Positions 1 through 14,373 of a DNA stretch of 64,000 nucleotides are shown here, in pieces. Origin of the DNA: Certhia americana (Eukaryota > Chordata > Aves > Passeriformes > Certhiidae); the NCBI GenBank assembly GCA_018697195.1, contig CM031879.1:30336834-30400833 (forward strand), given 5' to 3'. Numbering within the stretch: the first letter of the stretch is position 1; each line of letters opens with the position of its first letter. The notes beneath the pieces are model-generated. The model was not told the origin of the DNA. It did no database searches and saw only the letters and a list, made by a program, of their open reading frames with translations. The position numbers were made by a program, and so were the translations under genes.

Positions 1-1631
1 TAAATAGAGAAAAAAAAGTGCTTGCTTCTTTCTACATAAAGACAGAAATTGTATTCAGCTGGCATCCTGAACCAGCTTCCCCTGTATGATTTCACGTATC
101 CATGATAGCTGAAAAAGAGTGCAAACTGAACATAAAGGCAAATTGTTACATTTAGTTGCAAAATCCTTAGGAGAACGTGAATGGTTTGAGAGTGCAGAAA
201 AAAAGCTGGAGTCAGTCAGCAAGGCAGAAAGATGACTAGTGGGAAACAGCAACAACTTGCTCTACAAAACAATAAATACTAGTTATATTGATGTTGTAGA
301 GCTAAAAAGCTATTTGACATGAAATAAAATTATTCAAAGACAGAATCCTGTACTAATGCAATGGGACAATTTGCTCTACTTCAGTGGGTTTTGTGGGAAC
401 ATTCGCACATTGTAAAGAGCATGTTAACAAAGACTGCTTATTTGTGAAGGGCAAATTTTGCCAATATTCAACCTGTAGGAACAATTTAGTGAGTGTCATG
501 CTTGTTATCAGCTTGACCTCTTGAATGTTTCTCTTTCAAAAAAGAAGAAAAGCCCAAAAGTTGTAGAACCCTCATACACAGGAACAAACCAAACATTAAA
601 CTTGCATCCTATCAACTTACATAGAAATTCATTTGTGGCAAGCTGCAAAGTTCTGCTTATACTGATACAGAAGATGCTACAAAACCCACTTTATTGTTTG
701 AAATAAGTTCTTATAAAATCAAGTCAATCGCTTTCACAAAATGTGAATGGTCTAGAAATCTTCTACAGCCTTTAACAGCAGCTGTTGTTTTCCTGCAATA
801 TACATATTCACCCAAGAATCTTGAAAACTATTTAAATGCTTGTCCTCTTAATTATCTAATTCAGCAAGACTAATAGTGTAACTATCACCCCATGAAAAAC
901 TGATGCTCTACAGAACCTCCTTTAAGCAGCCTTTCACTTAATGAAAACATCAGCAGAAAAAGCAGATTTCCAAACATGAAACATTTATTAGCCAGCAATA
1001 ACAAATTCCTATTAAAATTAGCACCAGCAGTGAATCCAACAGTTATTCAGAATGTTATTAAGAGTTAAGATATTAACAAGGGAATATAGCGACAGCTTCT
1101 TACAAATAAAAAAAAAAATATGATTAATACTATGTTTTAAGAGATTCTGAACAGAAATATCATTGGGATCATACCATTTCTCTCCAAAGTATATTACTGT
1201 CACCCTCAAATACACAATTACATTATCACAAGCTTCAATTAATTATTTTAGATCTTAGTTATCAGCTCTAATACATTTTTAATTTTTAAATCCTTTTATA
1301 AAACTCTTCTTATGGACAACTAAAATTAATTTGAAATCCATTCTTTACAGAATCAATATTTGGTTGGTATCTGTAATTTATCAAGACAGTTTACATAGGG
1401 TAAACATTAGTTTCACTGCTAAATTTGAGGTAGGAATTGATGTATTCTATTCCCCAAGGTTTCAAAAATGGAGTGAATTAGGATCTCAAGCTAGGATACA
1501 TGCTGGAAAAAGATTCCTGAAGCAGCATATCTGCTCTGCTCAGTCCACCTGCTCTCTGCTTGTCATACCAAAAATCCATACCGAGATCTCTACAGAATTT
1601 CAACCTGTCAGTAATGACTATGGACTAACAT

Positions 1632-1700
1632 AATTTCATTCAGTGAAATAAAAATCTAAAAGCAGAGCTTTACAGCTAAACTATTCCACTGAATGAAATT
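1632..1700. repeat. 14-bp perfect inverted repeat with 41-base loop
   Basis: AATTTCATTCAGTG (1632-1645) and CACTGAATGAAATT (1687-1700) are exact reverse complements, separated by 41 bases. No transposon family was recognised. Confidence 0.95.
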
Positions 1701-2224
1701 CCTTTTCATTTTTCATTTTCATAGAAGTTTTGTTTATAAATTATTTGCTATTCCTTGCTATTACTTGCATTTAAATGAATAGCTTATGAAATAAATTTCT
1801 TTACACAGAATATCAGACTGTCATAATTGTTATAAACATATCATAAAAAAACTTCTTGCATATTGTAGAAGCACTAGCGGTAGCATTTAGTCATGGAAAT
1901 CATACCCACCGTCATGATTTTGAGACAAAAATTTCAAGGAGTTGATCATCACACAGCATACAAAAGCAAATATTGAACAGGAAAATATTAATATCTGCAG
2001 AGATTTATTACAGAATTATAAACAAAATTTCATTTAATTTCTTAATATCTTCCTGTCTTAAAAACTGACATATGAACTTCCTAAAACGTTTTAGTAGTTA
2101 AGAGAGATGATTAAAAACTTTCATTATACAATTTCCAAGATTCCCTGATGTCAGCTGAAAGGGCATCATGGCAGACACAAGCAGTCAAGACTGCTGAAGG
2201 TGTCAGGGAGAACTTTGGGCTAGA

Positions 2225-3294
2225 GGTACTGGGTGGGCCAGGCAGGGCAATGCTTGCCAGGGTCTGTTGTTCTCTGACAGGGTAGAGCTACCTGGGATGG
2301 GATAGGGAGTGGCAGCCATGGCTGCACTGACCATGCAATAGTGGGATGCAAGATTCTGGCAAGTAAGAAATAGAGTACTGCAGAGTTCTAGCCTGGGACC
2401 TGTCCTGCTAAAGGTTTTTATCACTAGCTTGGATGAGAGAGTGGAGTGCATGCTCATCCAGTTTGCAGATTAACACCTAACAGAGAGGGGCCAGCTGATA
2501 TGCTAGAAGGCAGAGCTGTCTTTCAGAGAGGTGAAGGCAGGCTAGAGAAATGTGCTGAAAAGAACTGTGAGAAATTCACTGAGAAGAAAAGTCATGTGCT
2601 GCCCTACAAAAGGAAGTCCCTGGCTGCAGCCCAGGATGGGGAGGGATAGGCTGGGAAGAAGTTCTGCAGAAACTGCCCTGGTGAGCAGCTGAGCATGGGT
2701 CAGATCTGTATCCTAGCCAGAGGGATAGCCATCAGCCTCTTGGGCTGTGTTAGTAGGGGCACAGCCAGCAGATCAAGAGAAGAAATCATCCTCTCTCAAT
2801 CCCCCACTCAGCACTCACTAGACTTCACCTAACTGTGTCCAGTACTAGAAAGTCATGAACAAACTGGAGGGAGCTCAGCAGAGAGCCCCCATGATGCCCG
2901 AGGCTAAAGCACTTGCCCTGCAATGAGACTGAGAGAACCAGAGCTTGCTTAACCTAAAAAAAACTTTGGGGATATTTAACAGCAGCCTGCCAATGCCTAG
3001 AGGGTGGTTAACAAGAAGACGGAGCAAAGATCTTCATGGGATTAAGACAAGAGACAATGGATGTAACCTGAAACAAAAGATTCAGAAGGGATTTAAGGAT
3101 AAAAATTTCACCCTCAGGGGCAGTCAGGCAGGGGAGCAGTTGCTCACAGAGTCTGTGCAGCCCTTCCTCTTGGATGTTTTCAAGACAAGACTAGATAAAG
3201 CACTGTACAATTCAGTCTGACTTCAGATCTGACCATGTTTTAAGCAGAAGCAGTCTTTAAGGTCCCTTCTCCTGAATTACCCTGTGATTTTATC
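2225..3294 (+). mobile_element. CR1 LINE fragment, reverse-transcriptase end to 3' end
   Basis: The + strand follows the CR1 consensus in order: the region around the simple acceptor of ORF2 (a 'gctgcactgaccatg' block near 2321), the Leu-Phe-rich RT segment near 2400 ending in a 'gtttgcagat' block at 2460-2470, the 'lariat' of the C-terminal ORF2 between 2480 and 2900, then the 3' part with 'ttggatgttttcaagacaagactaga' homology (3170-3200) and a 'ggtcccttct' tail at 3261-3270. The reading frame is broken by many stops and small deletions, so this is an old dead copy. It has lost the 5' half, as is usual for CR1. Confidence 0.85.
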
Positions 3295-5555
3295 ACCCCA
3301 AGATTAAGTGATAATCTAACTCTTTCATATCTTTCTATAGGATGTAGCATATATGCTGGTAAATTAACTAGAAGCAAATAGCTTCCATTAGTTTAGAAGC
3401 AGGGTGATGTCTACCCATGTTAAAATTAGCATTAATAAATACAAATAAGATTTTACTGTCATTGTTCAGATACTTCCATTTTTTCACTTTATGCATTGCC
3501 AAATATTCCTCATGAAGTTTTCCTGCTGTTTTGAAAACAGTCTTGCAGGTAATGGATTACTCTTTTTTCAGCTCCATAGTAATAACCCTCAAAACCCTCT
3601 GAATATTTCAGAGTTTGAGGATTCATTGACCACAAAGAAAATTATGCCCTTTTCTGTTGACATTGGTTAATTTCTCAGCTAAGAGAAGAGGAAGAATACA
3701 CATGCAGATTTGCACTACCAAGGTGCACATCTGTTCTGCTCCAAGATCAGACCAAAACTGCTCTTTAATTATTTGCATAAAGATTAGTCACCACAGATTT
3801 TACTTCATTAATCATCTTGGGCTTTTCCTTATTATGACATTTATTAGCAACTGAAAATTTCAAGAATTCTTGGAACACATGTTAGCATTATATGCCCCAC
3901 TACACATCTTATATATGAGCAATTAAGAAACTACTTCTACATAAACTGCAGTAAGCTTTATGGCAATCTTCACTAATTCCTGGGGAAAAAAAATCACTCA
4001 TCCTGGAAAGCTCAGATCTTATTCTCACTGTCTGGAGCATTTTGGCTTTTTAACACATGCCATAATGACAACCTAGAAATAAATTTGACTAAGTAAAAGT
4101 TGTATTTTTCAACTCAACAGTACAGCACACTTGCTCTATTAGCTTTGCAGCCTCGTGTCTAAGCCAATAGACTGAAGATATTTTTCTCTGTGTAACATTT
4201 ATCCCCATGAAAAATGCAAAGAATAAAATGATGTTTGGACACAAAATATCTAAGCACAAACATAATCCAGTTTGAAGAACCTTCACGTGGACCATATGTA
4301 TTCTGGGAATACAGTTCAAACCTCACCTTTTTCCACTTCTCTCACCATGGTATACTGTTTAAATGTGAGATCCTCTCACATTCCTGAACAGGTGATATGT
4401 ACAAGTGAGCTGTCGAGGCTTCAAACCAACTACACAGGACTGCTGTAATGCTGCCATGAAAAAAGTTATCATTTATATTTCTCTTAGTCCTTCTTAAGTT
4501 GCTAGCGAGGTCCATTAACATAATCATAGGATCTGAGAGATCTTCTACTTCAATTCCCTTTTTGCTGAAACTCTCACCTAATCCTTGTCCTTAGTGAAAA
4601 AGTATCCAATCTCTCTCCTTTGTTCTACCCTGTGCCCTTGAAGCATCCCTGTACCAGTCATTTCAGCAGTTCAGAGCACAAGAAAGACACTGCAGTGAAG
4701 ATGAACACGGAATGAGGTCAGCTTCTTTTTATGGACTGCAGAAATCAAATGGAAATACTAGTGGCTCTGTTAAGGCCACTAAATATGAATTTCCATGTCC
4801 ACCAGAAGAAGATGGCCTGCTGTATTCCATCCTGCACTAAACATCCACAGAATAATTGAAATAAAGCTTACAAATTACTGCACATGACAAGCCTTTGCTT
4901 TTTACAGACTAGGTAATAAGTGTAAAAAAATAAACAAAATCAAAATCAAAGCAAATCAAAACAAACTAAAACAAAAACGAGCCCCAAAGGCCTGGTGTAA
5001 TACCAAGTTCTAACAAGATCTGAAATATGAAGCTTCCACCATAACTTCTATTTTCTGCTTGCAACTTGGTGCATCTTACAAGGATACAAAGGGAGATGTT
5101 TCAGTTGGATGCATTTTTAAAATCTTAACCACAAAGCTCAAAAAATACAAAGTTTATTTTATTATTTAATACAAAGTTAGGTTGATTCAAAAATAGAATT
5201 ACAGAAAAACACTGAATCCGCAGTTATATTGTTTAGAGTTGTTCTGCACAAGTTTGACTATTTGGTTCAGGTTTCCTCTTATATGCGACAAAGAAAAATG
5301 AAACACGGAGCAGAGAGAAAGAAGTGATCTTTATGGTAGAGTGGCACAAAGCTGACACAAAAAGTACTCTTCAAAACTTAAGACATTCTCAGCAGAACCC
5401 TTTTAATGGAAAGATTTGTTTTTGAAGACTAGCAAGGACAAGGTACAGATCATCTGCAGGATGTCTCAAGGAGCCTAAGGTTGATTCTTTGAACTGCACA
5501 TCCTCTGGATGTGTCTGTTGGTCCTTATTGACATAGGAAAAGCCATGGGAGGACT

Positions 5556-5600
5556 ATGATATGATATGATATGATATGATATGATATGATATGATATGAT
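5556..5600 (+). repeat. (ATGAT)9 microsatellite
   Basis: Nine perfect copies of the pentamer ATGAT. The array has no interruption, so it is probably polymorphic. Confidence 0.97.
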
Positions 5601-8600
5601 AGCTGTCCAGAGCGAAGGAATAGTATTAAAATTGTTTTAAGAAAATACTGATTTTTGGATTTCTGAAGTAGTCAGTAACAATTTGTCATCTGCTACACTG
5701 ACATACTCTCTCATTGTGGTTCTGAATAACTTTGATACTCCACTGAATTTTTGTTCCTCTCAAGTAGCATTTTAGAAGCACAACCTACATAGAAGTGTTT
5801 CAATACACAGGAGCTTAGATCTGCCAAACCCTCCTCTGTGGAAAGCTCACTCAGACCTAGCTTTATCATTACGCAGTGCCTAAGAAAAATGAGCAGCTTT
5901 TCTGGGAAACAGGCACGGAACCAAATCACAAAATCACTAAAGTTACTAAATGTTATTAAGATTATATTTCAGAATGAAGATTTGTTTCTTCTTCCTCTTA
6001 GCTACCCTCTATCTCTCCTTTTCCTAGTTTAACTGAAATTAAAATGGAGTTTCTTGTCCAAGATGAGTGCTACACATGGAGGAGGAAAGGAACCAAAGAA
6101 GAACCAAGACTCTCCCCTGCAGCCTTGCAGGCCTCAGCATTGTTTAATTCTTTTGCACTTGGACACAATACTATGTGAGGATTATTTTGTGAGAATTTAC
6201 CATCAGGAGGAATACTAAATGCAAAAACTGCTTATTTCATTCATAGCTATTCTTTTGCTATGAATACCACACCAAGACTGATCACAGTATTATCAGAAGC
6301 CAAAAAATTCAGAATGAGATAGTTCAATACAGCAGTGCATCTTTTCTGCCTGCTTTTGGAGCTTCAGAGTACACTGAGGGTACCCTGTCACCCAGATTCC
6401 TGTTCCTCTGAACCTATAATAAACGTATAATAAAGAAGCATGTATATCATGTCAGCTTGGGCTTCCTGAATCTGCACACAAGCTGAAACCATGACTCAGT
6501 GACAGGGACTATCTCACTGCTCCCTCTGAAGTGTCACACAGGCACAGCCTGTAATACTTTCACAAGCAAATTCAGAAAAAGGGTGTAGAAACAGCACCAA
6601 AGGTGTGCAAAATGAGAGTCTTAGCATCGAGGAAAGCAAGCAAAAGGTAGGAAGACTGGCAAGATGCAGAGAGTCCAAGTTACAATGCATACAATTAAAT
6701 TTAGGGATAAATTCTTTATTCTCCCCATGACCTCCGCATCAGTCCCCCTGACACAACAGAGAACTGTGGAGGTTGGCCTCAGCCTCTGCCATCTGACAGA
6801 TTATCAAATAAATGCAGAATCTCGCCTTTTCCCCTTCATGAATTTGCCATGCCAGACCAAAGAAGTGGGAATTTGGGACCAGTGCAATACTGATGCAGCT
6901 GGCAGAGTTGTTTATTTGAGAGGCTAAATTCAACCTTCGCTTGGTCGAATAACTTAATTGTGCTTACTGGGAGTCTGCTTTTTAAAAGGTTCAATTCTTT
7001 CTGCTGCCAAGAATCAGAGTTTGCTTTCAGCATGGAATTATCTCAGGGGAAGGCTTTTCTAAGCCAAACCAGTCCAAAAGTATTCTTAATTGCTTTCCGT
7101 GCTCTTGTGAAACATGAGATTATGCATCAAATCCACATTCTAAACCAGAAAGAAGAGAGAAAGGTGAAAAAAATAACCTGACAGAGAAAAATAATAATCT
7201 TAAGCACATACCCTAAATAATAAAATGCCATTTCAGATGTTAAGAGTTTTTTAAAAATTACTGTACCCCCCATGGGAAACTAGGATCAGGTTATATTAAC
7301 AATGGAACACAGACTATATAGACTTATGTAAAATAAGAACACTATTTGAAAACACTTTCACTGGTCTATACAGAAGTGTATTGTATTTTATTTGTAAATT
7401 GTCTCATAAATTTAAGTGAACATATAGGATAGAGCTTTTTTGAAGGGAAAATAAATTTTGCTTTGTCTTGATTTGCTTTTATTAATATGTGGGAAGTTTC
7501 AGGAAAGATAAGTTTATCTTTCATGCTAGAATAGCAACACTGACACAACAATATCATAACTATCATTGAAAAACATTAGTCTACAGATAGTTTTCATCCA
7601 TTGTACTGAACTACAAACATATTTCTTCAGGGTTTGGCAACAATGCCTCAATATGGAGGTAGACAAAAGGAGCAGTGGAATACAGCTTCTGTAATCAACA
7701 GCTTTATATTCTTCAAAATATCTAGGATTATGTCAGGAAAATTCAAAGAACTTCTCAAGTTTAGATAACAAGGAACTAGAAAGCTTTGAAGACAGATTAG
7801 TTAGAAACAGAATGCCTGTAAGTATTATGAATCTTTTAATACAGGTATGGGTGCAGATGGGTCAAATAGATACCATCTAAACCATACAGGATGTGACAAG
7901 TTTTGTCTCTTCAGTGATCCTTCTGTCAGCTTGAGTAATTTGCGGAGGAATATATCTGGTTTCCCCTCTCATCTACAGAGTCATCTCATTCTGTCATTCA
8001 GTAAATATAAGTATCCAAGCAGAAGCCTTTTCTAAATCTACTCACAAATACACTCATGAGTATGTCTGAAAATAATTGTACAGGAAGCTCTTAGCACTGA
8101 GGTGACTTAAATACTTACTTTAAAAAGGGTATAATTTATAAGTGTTCCCTGATCATTTTCTCTGTAAACAGAATACAAGAGCAATCCATAATTAGTGGCA
8201 GCTCAGCTTAAAGCCAGGGGGATGTCAATATACTAAGAAAATTAGGAGTCTGACATAAAATTTTCCAGGCTTCAAGCAATCTTAGGTGAGACACTTGCTA
8301 AAGCAGGCAGATGACAGGAACATGCAACACAGGTTGGCCAATGCACACCATATGAAATACTCCCGCCTACAGCCATGTTTAAAATTAGCATGCCACTCAC
8401 CAAAAATAATAACAGTTTTTCAGAACATGATACCATTTCATATTAAGTTGGAATGAGTTGGGCTGAAGCAATGCACATAGAAAAGTAAAAGATCTGTAGT
8501 CTCTCCTCCATTCTGTATAAAATATACAATATCTACAGGACACATAAGCTTCCATGGTAAGGTGTGTCTGCTTGGAAGCAAATTAGATATATATGACCAA

Positions 8601-8781
8601 GACTTCAGTTGGTAAGTAGATTTTATTAGCTTCAATCTCATTAAATAACTTAATACTGAATTTCTTCTAGATTAGATATATATTCTCAGAAGCTGGATTT
8701 TCAAATTCATGTGATGATGTAGCACCCTATAAGTAAGTTACACACCCAACATATCTTAGCCTGTGTTCAATAAGTGTTTCC

Positions 8782-8888
8782 ACAATGCTCTCAGGCACAT
8801 GGTGTGATACTTGGGGTGTCCTTCACAAAGCCAGGAGTTGGACTTGATCATCCTGATGGGTCCCTTCTAAGTCAGCATGATCTGTGAG
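8782..8888 (+). mobile_element. CR1 LINE 3'-end fragment
   Basis: A short + strand piece with the CR1 tail: a 'ctcaggcacatggtgtgat' block, then 'ggagttggacttgatcatcc' and 'gatgggtcccttct', ending near 8888 with a remnant of the short terminal repeat. It is severely 5'-truncated, the common fate of CR1 insertions in birds. Confidence 0.85.
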
Positions 8889-9254
8889 GCCTTAGATGCA
8901 GCAGTGTCTGAAATACTAATGAAAATACATTACATAAAATCAGTTTAGCACCTCTTAAACGATTTTAAAAATAATTCTTCTCCAATGGTGCTGTTTCTAA
9001 TGGAATCACAGGTACTACTGATCACAGAAAAAACATTACTGTATAAAATTATTTTTCATAAGATTTTCAGAACACATCTTAATCCAAAATAATGTTAAGA
9101 AAAACCTAGATTCTATAAACTGACTTGATTTGGTAAATCTGGCTTATTTGAACCAGAGGTACTTTTAATAGAACTCCATGTGTCAGGGTTGAACTATTCA
9201 CATTATTCTTACCGTATGAGAAACTTTAAAGAATTTAGTAGGTAAGATGATTGT

Positions 9255-9272
9255 TTGATTGATTGATTGATT
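9255..9272 (+). repeat. (TTGA)n microsatellite, short
   Basis: About four and a half perfect copies of TTGA, preceded by an imperfect copy. Confidence 0.85.
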
Positions 9273-12200
9273 ATAGGTGTGCAGCATGGTACAGTGCCAT
9301 GACATATATTTACTTTTAATAAAAATGTTGAATGGAACATTGTTGGAAATGCTGTACTGTGCACTGTAAGGTACTACATAGTACAAAACCATCTGCAGAG
9401 TAAATGAAAAGGAACAAGAAGAGAAGTTCCCCAAACCTATTTTTTTCACAACTCATTTCTTTGGGAAGAGAACTTATATAGAAAGTAACACCAGGGAATA
9501 GAAGCTAGATCCCAAGCAGCTGCATCACTACCAACAAAAGAAGAATTTTTTTCATGATTTTCACAAATGTGGAAAAATAACCCCATTGTATTCACTTAAA
9601 TTAGTATAAAAAGTCCAGGCCCTCATAAGTTACCTTCAGCAGATCTGTACAAACATTGAAGTTTGCAGCTGAGGCAATGAAGAGCGGGAAAATAGAACAA
9701 AACAAAAAAAGTGTTTCTCTTAAACAAAGATGAATTACAAAAATTCTATTTAAACTTTTAAGTTTTGTCTGATTCAAAAGGGCATTTTTTATGGTTTTGG
9801 TCTCACACTTTTCAATCATTTTAGAATTCAGGTAACTTCAAAAGAAAAATGTAATTTCAAAGTAAAATTCAAGTAATTTCATTTCTGTAACATTAGATCA
9901 TTGTGTAGGCTTGAATACATGGATGTTTTCCTTAAAACCTAAGAACATTTTTATGTTTTCAAAAATCCTTTTTTATCCCCAACCAAATCTGTTTCCCAGA
10001 CTGCAAACTATTTCACATTTCAGCCTCTCCTTACCATATCACTGAAGCTGTAAATCAAGTAAAAATATATCTCAGAATATGTAAAATAAAAAGATTACTC
10101 TGTGTAAATTACAATCGCCACATGTCGGTGCTACATTATTTCACACTGTTGTTCAGTGATCATTTCCATCATTCCCCTTTCCAAAAGACTGTGTGTAAAA
10201 GCTGTGGAAGAAGTGATGTAAACATTGCACTCAACAGTATTTTTCTCTTTTGCAATAATTATGCAGTGAGAAAGTCAAAGCAAGTGTAATGATTAATAAA
10301 AGATTAGCAAAACACTCACATGTAAGTAGAACTCTTGTGATGACATCTGTAGAGGAACATCACTGATAACACTAGTATCAGAAGACTGGACAAAACTCTC
10401 AGCCTAATGCAACTCCGAAGGGAACTCACTGTTGGCAGATTGAGATGGGAAAAAGTTTTTCCACCCCAGCAAGGCTGTCATAGTATGCATAAATATAAAA
10501 TGCATGTAGGTACACCTTCATGCTCTGGTCACTTTTGAGGTATTGATTCGAAAGTCCCTTGGAAGATTTCCATAAGAGCTGTATGGTTAACTCCCAGAGA
10601 CAGCAATAAAAATCTCAAGCATCTATTCAAAGTATTTAAACACTGCTTGCTTTTGAGTCTCATTAGGTGTAACGAAATCTTGGATCTGTACTTGGATCTA
10701 TACTTACTTGTATAAGACAAACTATACACAATGCAAAAGGAAGAGCTTTTCACACAATGAAAAAAAGAAGAAAAAAACCCAAACTTAATCCAAAGTTTAA
10801 AACCTTACTCACTAAGAGTAAGCATTTTGAAAACTTTGTGTCATCCATGTTTACTGAGCAGAACAGAAGCTTAAGTGTAAGCTTGTGAGGCCTTTTTTGA
10901 TACTGATAACCTTTTATTATCTAAACTCTCTGTTAAAAATTGGTTTCTTCCTTGTATTTTCAAGCAGGACTTCTGTCTAGAGTGTGAGGTTTTCCCACCA
11001 TTGTCACTGATACTTTTTAATTTCAGTTGGTTTTCATCTCAGTTACAGAATCATGAAAAATAGATCAATGCAAAGTCTTGAAAAAATTGTAAATAAAATT
11101 AATCACATTTACAGTTAAGAAACAGCAAGGCTTTGTAAGTCTAAATAAGCATCTTAAAATGTGATTAAAACTCAGGATTTCATAGAAACATTTGTTATGG
11201 TTATTTTAAAATAATTCAAAATTAACTTCTAGTAGAAGAGAAAATTATCAACTGAAAAACCAGTACAGCAGCATAATGCATTTTTATCCTAGTATTTTCC
11301 CAAATAACAAGCTTACAACTCCATTAATAATAGTTCCTACAGAATTCAAATATTTTCCAAGAACTTTTACTTCATGATCTACAGAAAGCAGACACAAGAG
11401 AGTCATTCCCCCTATCAGAGGGCAGTCCACTCTTCACAGGTATCTCACTCTTGAAATCCAGTCTGTCTGCTCCCCAGAACAGTTGTACAGGATAGGACTA
11501 AAAGTACATCTCGTCCCATAAATAGTTTCTAACAGTCATCAGAAGGAGGAGCCTTGTAAGAAGTTTGTACAGAGCTTGTAAGAGGGTAAATATGCAGTGA
11601 TCATATCCCCATGCTCACAACTTCCAGCAACTTGCATTTCAGTTAATTCCTGAGGCAGAGACGGCATTTTTTATTTTTTGTAAGGGCTTTGTGGAATTTT
11701 CTTCATGGAAGTGACTATTCCAGGAGTCAAGTACACTTTTAGAGCCCACAACTACCTGCAGCAAGCAGTTCTGTGCCTCCACCACAAACCGTACTAAGAA
11801 TGCACTCTGTCTCTCAACAAGACATATCATTGTTCTTCTCTTTCTCCTCCGTCCATAGTTACTTTGGGATTTCTTTCGTACTCTTCCATCACCCTGTCCA
11901 ACCTAGGGCACTTCAAAATCTCCTGATCCCTAGCTGATCACTCCTGCATGGAAGACATCTGATCTACTACAGAGCTTGAACCCTCCAAACACTATGAATT
12001 ACATATGCCACTTGCCTGTCATGCTCACCTTGAGATGAAGAAAATTTCAGGGCTCTTCCCAAGAGAGACCTCCATCTTTGTAATCAATATTCTTATTCTC
12101 TAGTTTTGTTGTGTGAGGAAACAGTAGGTCACAGCACCACTTTTTTTGGGTTGAATATTTACAATCTGGTGCACCTGTCATCTTACTGATTTTCTAGCTA

Positions 12201-14354
12201 CTTAAGATGCAAGCTCAGACAAACAGAGATCAATAGCACCACCTTGAATAAAAATCTGTTATCAATTACACTCAAAAAAATCTAAAGAATCCTGTAAGCA
12301 TGTTGTAATATATTCCCTTCAACCCACATTACTAAGCATACGAGACAAACACCTAGGAGTCATGACATTATTTTCAATTATCAGAGTTTGAGTGAGATCC
12401 CCAGCTAAGAGAACACACTCTGCCAAGTGCCTGAAGAAAACCATAACCTCCATAGGGCATCACCTTGGAAGGTACAGGATCAGTTGAGAGCCTGAAGGAA
12501 TAATTAACTAGAGATGGTCAAAACACTGCAGACAGATGGCAAGGAACTAGCCAGGGAATGTAGAAGTGCCCCTACAGTGCCTTTTTGACAATATTATACA
12601 GCCTCCCATTCCAGAGTAACTGCATACACTGAACCCAAAACTAAATACTTTCCACAAGCAAAAGGCCACATTAGTCACCATACCTGTTCTCACAAAAATC
12701 TCAGGTTGAATTACAAAACAGATTTCTGACTTTGGACAAAAACATAAAGGAAAATGTGTCCATTCAGTTCCCCATCAGAATAATGATATTTTCCAAAAGA
12801 ATGAAAATTAAGTAGAGTTGATACTCTCTGGTAGCAGTTAATTTCTTTTTTCCACTTTCAACTTTCATTGGGAATCTCAGTCAATTTATATCACAGAGGA
12901 ACCTGTCTCCTACCTACAATGGACAATTTGTCTTTTTCTATTTGAAAAATACTCTCAAGAATGTGTCTGTACACAGGAGAAACAAGATTGCATTAGAAGG
13001 CCTGAGTACAGGTAATTCCTTCACCCAGATATCTTCTGGTATACACAGAATGAGATACTCAAAATGCCCATCAAAATCATATGTTCATCCAAAAAAACCA
13101 TTTAGGTTTATTGCCCATTTACAAAGATTTTTTTTTCTCAGAATAATGCAAGTACTCAGGGAAGGACGTCCACATGAGGTTTCGTCAAGATCCTTGCTAA
13201 CTTTAAAAATATTAAGCAAATTTTTTATTTGAAAATAAAAGCAGGTATAAACAACATTGGCCCAGCTTTGTATTTGTAAAAAGATCTTGAAGTTTTGTCA
13301 CTTATGCAGCAGCACATTTAGAAAGACTTATGAAGGCTTTGAATCACAAGTATTCAAACATAGGTCTGAGGTCTTTTAGAATATCCCAAGTTTCAAGAAA
13401 GCAGTTTTAAAATCTGAGCTGTAAAAAGTATAAACCTCTGCAGAGATGTCTGATTTCCCTAAGACATTACAGGGTATTTCCCAGCCTTTATCAGAGGCTG
13501 AACTGCCATGTATATTTCTGCTCACTCACTGACACAAGTCACTGTCCTAAAAGAGGTCTCAGAACCTGGTTAAGTGCAAATTGAGCCTACCTTCTGCAAA
13601 AGCGGCAAGAATTCTCATGCAATAACAAGTGTAGCAAGCATATACTTTCAAACATTTTTACCAAAGCTGGTAGAGATAGAGACATTGTTTGCAGCACCCC
13701 TTTGACAATGCTATTATTTGACTTTTCAGTAACTCCTGCGGGTGATGCCATCTCCCAAACCTGACTTCAGTCTCCCTTGTACATTGAACAAACATTATCC
13801 TTCTCACAGTTATAATCTTGTTATAAACTGTGTGAAAACTTCTATAAAGTTATGCTGCTGGAAAGCAGCCTAACTTATCTACAGCTTCCAGGAGAAAACC
13901 TTCTTGTGTAATGCACCAGGACAGATCCTGGTTCAAAAATAAAAGGCTACAATGTCTTACGTAAATCTGGGGGTTGAGTGAAGAAAGGGCAGCGATCTGG
14001 AGGTCATAAATATTCTGGCTATGTTCACTCCATATGCTCTGAAGTTCAGCTATAAATAGCCTTCAAATTGCTACACACTTCAAGAAAGTTAAGTAACCCA
14101 GCTTTCACTTAGTAATGTGAGGGTAAAAGTCTAATAAAGCCACAGAAGGGCAGAGGAGAAGAGCTGCAGAAGCCATGTAGACATCTGCTGAAAGGGTCCT
14201 AGCTGTGAATTTCCATAGAGAGAACCAGCTGGCTTTAACACAGACAAAGAAATGAGAAAGTACAAGGCCAGCCAGAACAAGGTCAGCTCTGTGTGAGGAG
14301 CAAGCAAAGCAGATAACACTGATGTGAGTGGTCTGTGGGAGGGAGAAAGGAACA

Positions 14355-14373
14355 GACACACACACACACACAC
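14355..14373 (+). repeat. (AC)n dinucleotide repeat
   Basis: About nine uninterrupted AC units. Confidence 0.9.

Noticed and set aside
4530..4660. A possible diverged CR1 3' end ('aatcataggatctgagagatc')
   Set aside because: Similarity is limited to about 20 bases and the following sequence does not follow the CR1 order.
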